Below are positions 6,850-11,520 of a DNA stretch of 11,520 bases, piece after piece. The DNA is from Paludibacter sp. (lineage in GTDB: Bacteria > Bacteroidota > Bacteroidia > Bacteroidales > Paludibacteraceae). Every line of letters begins with the position of its first letter. Position 1 is the stretch's first letter. The notes beneath the pieces were generated by a model. It saw only the letters and a list, made by a program, of their open reading frames with translations. It did not search any database and was not told where the DNA came from. Both the position numbers and the translations under genes were made by a program. Location of the stretch: contig JAUSNQ010000186.1 in assembly GCA_030655595.1 (NCBI GenBank), forward strand, positions 1 to 11,520, in the 5' to 3' direction.

Positions 6850-7731
6850 TTATAATCGTTTAAGTACCTGACTTATCTTTTCGTAAGTTTTGATGGTATT
6901 CGGCACAAGCGGCAAGCGCAATTTGTTCTGAATAAAACCCATGACAGCCAACATGCTTTTCACACCTGCCGGATTGCCTTCCACGAATAAAAGTTCAATT
7001 AATTCAGTAAACCGGTGATGAATACTCCTTGCGTTTTCATAATCACCTTGTAATGCCAAACGCACCATGCGACTAAATTCCTTTGGAAATGCGTTCCCGA
7101 TCACAGAAATCACTCCCACAGCACCTAGCGTAATCAGAGGAAAAGTAATGCCATCGTCGCCTGAAATTACCAAAAAGTCTGCCGGCTTGTTTTTGATAAT
7201 ATCATCAATTTGATTGAAGTTTCCAGACGCTTCTTTAATAGCACATATATTTTTAAATTCGTTGGCCAATCGCAAGGTAGTCTCAGCCGTCATATTAACG
7301 CCTGTTCGTCCTGGCACATTATAAAGAATAATGGGCAAACGGGAAGCTTTGGCAATAGCTGCATAATGCTGATAAAGTCCTTCCTGAGAAGGTTTGTTAT
7401 AGTAAGGAGTAACCGAAAGGATTGCATCAACTCCTGTCAAATCAGTGTTCTTGACTTTCTCAACAATGGATTTTGTATTATTTCCACCAATGCCATATAC
7501 GATTGGCAGACGCCCATTATTAATAGTCACCACGAATTTCTTCACATCTTCTTTTTCCTGTTCGGTTAAAGTTGGTGTTTCTGCTGTAGTACCACATACC
7601 ACAAAATAATCGGTACCATTCTTTATCTGGTATTCCACAATTCGAGCTAGAGCGTCAAAATCAATTGACTCATCATCTTTAAATGGTGTTACCAGAGCAA
7701 CACCCATTCCTTTCAATTTAGTATTTATCAT
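6850..7731 (-). CDS. dapA: 4-hydroxy-tetrahydrodipicolinate synthase
   Basis: Condenses pyruvate with aspartate semialdehyde, the first committed step of lysine and meso-diaminopimelate synthesis, in the cytoplasm. The 293 residues form one complete TIM-barrel enzyme. Visible active-site elements are Thr48-Thr49 (CGTTAET), the PYYNKP motif (109-114), Tyr138 and Arg142 (LYNVPGRTG), the Schiff-base Lys166 (CAIKEASGN) and the GVISV strand (206-210). The ATG at 7731 is taken as start because the N-terminus (MINTKLKGMGVALVTPF) aligns with the family. It is the third codirectional gene after ligA and the DUF6913-like gene, 36 bases behind the latter. A TATTTTTG box in that gap could give it extra transcription. 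Confidence 0.97.
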   Translation of the reverse strand: MINTKLKGMGVALVTPFKDDESIDFDALARIVEYQIKNGTDYFVVCGTTAETPTLTEQEKEDVKKFVVTINNGRLPIVYGIGGNNTKSIVEKVKNTDLTGVDAILSVTPYYNKPSQEGLYQHYAAIAKASRLPIILYNVPGRTGVNMTAETTLRLANEFKNICAIKEASGNFNQIDDIIKNKPADFLVISGDDGITFPLITLGAVGVISVIGNAFPKEFSRMVRLALQGDYENARSIHHRFTELIELLFVEGNPAGVKSMLAVMGFIQNKLRLPLVPNTIKTYEKISQVLKRL

Positions 7732-7754
7732 TGGCGAAAAAATCTATTTGAGCA

Positions 7755-7762
7755 CAAAAATA
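7755..7762 (-). promoter_or_regulatory. Possible internal -7 promoter box for dapA
   Basis: On the minus strand TATTTTTG matches TAnnTTTG exactly and ends 23 bases before the dapA ATG. No TTTG-like -33 box is found 19-21 bases upstream, and the surroundings are A/T-rich, so a chance match is possible. Confidence 0.3.
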
Positions 7763-7767
7763 CGCTT

Positions 7768-8334
7768 TTAATCGTTTGTTTGTATGTTTTTAAGGTAAAA
7801 TAATATCTGTTTAAATATAAATGAAAATTCTAAATCTTCAACTTGAATCTCATTGGTTTTTAAATGATTCTCAATGTCCACTGCAAAATCATACAAGTTC
7901 AGATTATCTTTTTGCATTCCCGTTTTAAATTTCGCATTGGCATATAACGCAATATAGTCCAAAGGGATAATTCTTCTGTTTGAAATATCAATGATCAAAT
8001 CGTATTCATACTGAAGCAGTTCCTGTATCAACTGATTTTTGGGTTTATTAAATAAATCCAAATCTTTAGGGTGTAAAATCCGATATTCCGGATAAGCAGC
8101 AGAGATAATTTGTTTCTTATCAACAAATCCCCAAGCAGTTACTTTTTTCCCTTCTTTCAATAAGTATTGAATAATTTTCTTTGTCTCAATATTTTTTTCT
8201 GAATAATTACTTTCAAACAATAGAAGAATTGATTTTGCATTATCGAAATTGACAAACTGTTTATTTCTGATTTGATTTTTCAGGTGTTTATGTACCCGCT
8301 TTTTAAAAACGTAATTTGTTATTTTTCCTGACAT
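7768..8334 (-). CDS. DUF6913-like protein of unknown function (188 aa)
   Basis: The start is taken at ATG 8334 (MSGKITNYVF), nine bases after the ligA stop; a TTG at 8343 would add three residues. The protein is soluble and Lys/Asn/Ile-rich, with no signal peptide. A basic N-terminal stretch (about 10-26) is followed by alternating strands and helices: NAKSILLLFES (32-42), KKVTAWGFV (63-71) and YDLIIDIS (111-118), reminiscent of a Rossmann-like fold. Size, motif order (strand 'KSILLLFE', 'GKKVTAWGF', 'FDLIIDIS' and 'KFKTGM') and position beside dapA agree with the Bacteroidota family I know as DUF6913; the name is from memory. No catalytic residues are recognised. Operon placement between ligA and dapA may reflect shared housekeeping expression rather than a shared pathway. 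Confidence 0.8.
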   Translation of the reverse strand: MSGKITNYVFKKRVHKHLKNQIRNKQFVNFDNAKSILLLFESNYSEKNIETKKIIQYLLKEGKKVTAWGFVDKKQIISAAYPEYRILHPKDLDLFNKPKNQLIQELLQYEYDLIIDISNRRIIPLDYIALYANAKFKTGMQKDNLNLYDFAVDIENHLKTNEIQVEDLEFSFIFKQILFYLKNIQTND

Positions 8335-8343
8335 AATTTTCAA

Positions 8344-10443
<2,100 letters not shown>

Positions 10444-10480
10444 TTATGATTAACATTCCCTTTCCATTCTCCAATTCGGC

Positions 10481-10507
10481 TTGCAGTTCTTATTTAAAGA
10501 ATTGCAA
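10481..10507. repeat. 11-bp imperfect inverted repeat
   Basis: TTGCAGTTCTT (10481-10491) and AAGAATTGCAA (10497-10507) pair at 10 of 11 positions around a 5-nt A/T loop. There is no T-run, so it does not look like a terminator. It lies just before the first large palindrome and may belong to the same repeat cluster. Confidence 0.5.
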
Positions 10508-10512
10508 CTCTG

Positions 10513-10591
10513 CTTCTCCCCCTTTGTCAGGAACTCGTGTCGAAATCGCTTCGCGATTAAGGTCACTCGTTTCCTGACAAAGGGGAAGAGG
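10513..10591 (+). repeat. Large palindrome A: 21-bp stem with conserved cap
   Basis: The arms at 10513-10533 and 10571-10591 pair at 20 of 21 positions (one C-A mismatch, one G-U pair). The innermost 15 pairs (CCCCTTTGTCAGGAA) are perfect. The 37-nt cap between them begins CTCGTGTCGAAATCGC and contains a small stem AATCGC-TTC-GCGATT (10544-10558). Cap bases 10534-10566 recur in reverse orientation at 10725-10757 with one mismatch in 33, and the first 29 are identical. Confidence 0.85.
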
Positions 10592-10670
10592 GAAGTGTCC
10601 GCAGATAAAGGTCAGTGCTTTTGACAATATATCTTCAATCGGGATCGGAAAAGTTGTATCTACGCATATA

Positions 10671-10702
10671 GGTCTGTTCTTTTAGTATTGGTCTGTTCTT
10701 TT
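10671..10702 (+). repeat. 13-nt direct repeat GGTCTGTTCTTTT
   Basis: The same 13 bases occur at 10671-10683 and 10690-10702, 19 bases apart, directly before the left arm of palindrome B. Meaning unknown; it could be a small duplication made when the palindrome arose. Confidence 0.6.
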
Positions 10703-10776
10703 TGTGTTTTGGTGAAAGAAACTCGTGGCCTTAATCGCGAAGCGATTTCGACACGAGGGCTTTCACCAAAACACAA
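10702..10776 (-). repeat. Large palindrome B: 17-bp stem, same cap inverted
   Basis: TTGTGTTTTGGTGAAAG (10702-10718) and its exact complement (10760-10776) form a 17-bp stem. Inside lie CTCGTG (10722-10727) with CACGAG (10752-10757), and AATCGC-GAA-GCGATT (10733-10747). The cap is the reverse complement of that of palindrome A, but the stem sequence is unrelated to A's stem. Confidence 0.85.
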
Positions 10777-10817
10777 GCCCACAAATTGATGCTTAATCCA
10801 CACCTTTTTAACTCCAT

Positions 10818-10886
10818 TCGTATCGTTCGGTTCGATTCAATCGTACCGCTCAGTTCGATTCTTGCTAATCGCCCGGTTCGATCGAA
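10818..10886 (+). repeat. Three degenerate 23-bp tandem units
   Basis: Units start at 10818, 10841 and 10864. Units 1 and 2 agree at about 18 of 23 positions and units 1 and 3 at about 16. The shared core is C(G/A)GTTCGAT(T/C), seen at 10828, 10851 and 10874. No array beyond three units is visible. Confidence 0.6.
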
Positions 10887-10920
10887 ATTTAGCCCGTAAA
10901 ATTGACGTTAAAAGTATCCC

Positions 10921-10970
10921 ACAACAAAAAACCCTTGTCTTAAAGTATTGCTACTTCAAAACAAGGGTTT
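10921..10970 (-). terminator. Strong terminator of the rRNA operon
   Basis: Read on the minus strand, AAACCCTTGT pairs with ACAAGGGTTT. The stem continues without a bulge through TTTGAAGTA/TACTTTAAG (two G-U pairs) to a GCAA tetraloop, which is a GNRA loop. The 19-bp stem is followed by a T-rich tail. It begins only a few bases after the 5S 3' end. Confidence 0.9.
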
Positions 10971-10975
10971 AAAAA

Positions 10976-11083
<108 letters not shown>

Positions 11084-11258
11084 AATGCTCATTTGATGGA
11101 TTTATATACACTTTGGATATACACATATGGATGTTTTATATGTTTGTATACAGGTACATAATCATCTTATTTTAGTTGACTATTGATAAAAAGAAGAGTT
11201 GCTCGGTAAATCAGATCAAAAAAAACATCATCGCTATAAAATACCACAAAGGTTTGGT

Positions 11259-11281
11259 GTTCTTTTGTTTAACAAAAGAAC
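11259..11281. repeat. Perfect 11-bp palindrome just after 23S rRNA
   Basis: GTTCTTTTGTT (11259-11269), one T, and AACAAAAGAAC (11271-11281) form a perfect inverted repeat within about ten bases of the mature 23S 3' end, at the start of the 23S-5S spacer. The T-run after it is poor, so a processing signal is more plausible than a terminator. The rest of the spacer (11084-11258) is A/T-rich and shows no tRNA. Confidence 0.6.
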
Positions 11282-11287
11282 GGTTTA

Positions 11288-11520
11288 AAAAAGCTTTCGG
11301 GCAATTAGTATTACTCGGCTCTACATTTCTGTTGTACACCTGTAACCTATCAACGTGGTAGTCTTCCACGACCCTCAAAAGAAATCTAATCTTGAAGATG
11401 GCTTCGTGCTTAGATGCTTTCAGCACTTATCCTAACCGAACGTAGCTACCGGGCAATGCTCCTGGCGGAACAACCCGTAGACCAGAGGTTCGTCCAACAC
11501 GGTCCTCTCGTACTAGTGTC
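11288..11520 (-). rRNA. rrl: 23S ribosomal RNA, 3' end (partial)
   Basis: The last ~230 bases of the large-subunit rRNA; the gene continues beyond the right edge of the window. On the minus strand the sarcin-ricin loop AGTACGAGAGGACC is clear near 11500, where elongation factors contact the ribosome. It is followed by conserved GGTTGTTCCGCCAGGAGCAT, GAAAGCATCTAAGCACGAAG and GCCGAGTAATACTAATTGCC. The exact 3' end is uncertain by several bases because the 5' partner of the terminal helix lies outside the window. It is cotranscribed with 5S and lies upstream of it. Confidence 0.96.

Noticed and set aside
7210..7569. 119-codon open frame antisense to dapA
   Set aside because: Lies wholly inside the conserved dapA coding sequence; composition is that of a reverse-frame shadow.
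10513..10776. Palindromes as simple terminators or as a CRISPR array
   Set aside because: No T-run follows either stem at a fitting place. Only two cap copies exist and they are inverted relative to each other, with no regular spacers.
10828..10883. T-arm-like GGTTCGATTC suggesting a tRNA gene after the rRNA operon
   Set aside because: No acceptor, D or anticodon stem can be paired around any of the three copies; the motif is part of a 23-bp tandem repeat.
11176..11426. Open frames on both strands (61 and 71 codons) over the spacer and 23S 3' end
   Set aside because: They overlap conserved 23S rRNA sequence and have no recognisable protein features.

Overview
The window reads as chromosomal DNA of a Bacteroidota bacterium, most likely of the order Bacteroidales. 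The support is low to moderate G+C content, TonB-dependent receptors of Bacteroidales type (one with an N-terminal carboxypeptidase-regulatory-like domain), a 191-residue superoxide dismutase of the Bacteroides/Porphyromonas kind, the rRNA sequences, and promoters of the Bacteroidota type (TAnnTTTG at -7, with a TTG-like box 19 bp upstream) rather than Shine-Dalgarno and sigma-70 signals. Genus cannot be fixed from the sequence alone.

Left part (1-1100, minus strand): a conserved-looking 60-residue protein and a Fe/Mn superoxide dismutase, each followed by a hairpin plus T-run terminator.

Centre-left (1178-6713): an outer-membrane acquisition region. A 601-residue TonB-dependent receptor is transcribed leftward from a good Bacteroidota promoter. 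Diverging from it is a small lipoprotein gene whose upstream region carries a terminator-like hairpin. Next comes a small membrane-anchored His-rich protein, then a degraded ~50-bp intergenic repeat, then a 762-residue TonB-dependent receptor with a Cys-x-x-Cys motif in its plug. My reading is that the His-rich protein and the second receptor work on the same cargo, probably a metal or a metal complex. That is an inference from motifs and adjacency. The first receptor and the lipoprotein may or may not belong to the same task.

Centre-right (6850-10377, minus strand): a compact probable operon, ligA - DUF6913-like gene - dapA, driven by a promoter just upstream of ligA. A long shared hairpin separates dapA from the converging receptor gene.

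Right part (10378-11520): about 600 non-coding bases followed by the end of an rRNA operon on the minus strand (3' end of 23S, 5S, strong GNRA-capped terminator). The non-coding stretch holds the most unusual structure in the window. Two large inverted repeats share an almost identical 33-nt central cap, in opposite orientation, but have unrelated stem sequences that are each self-complementary. A degenerate 23-bp triplicate repeat follows. No CRISPR array, insertion sequence, prophage or tRNA gene is visible.
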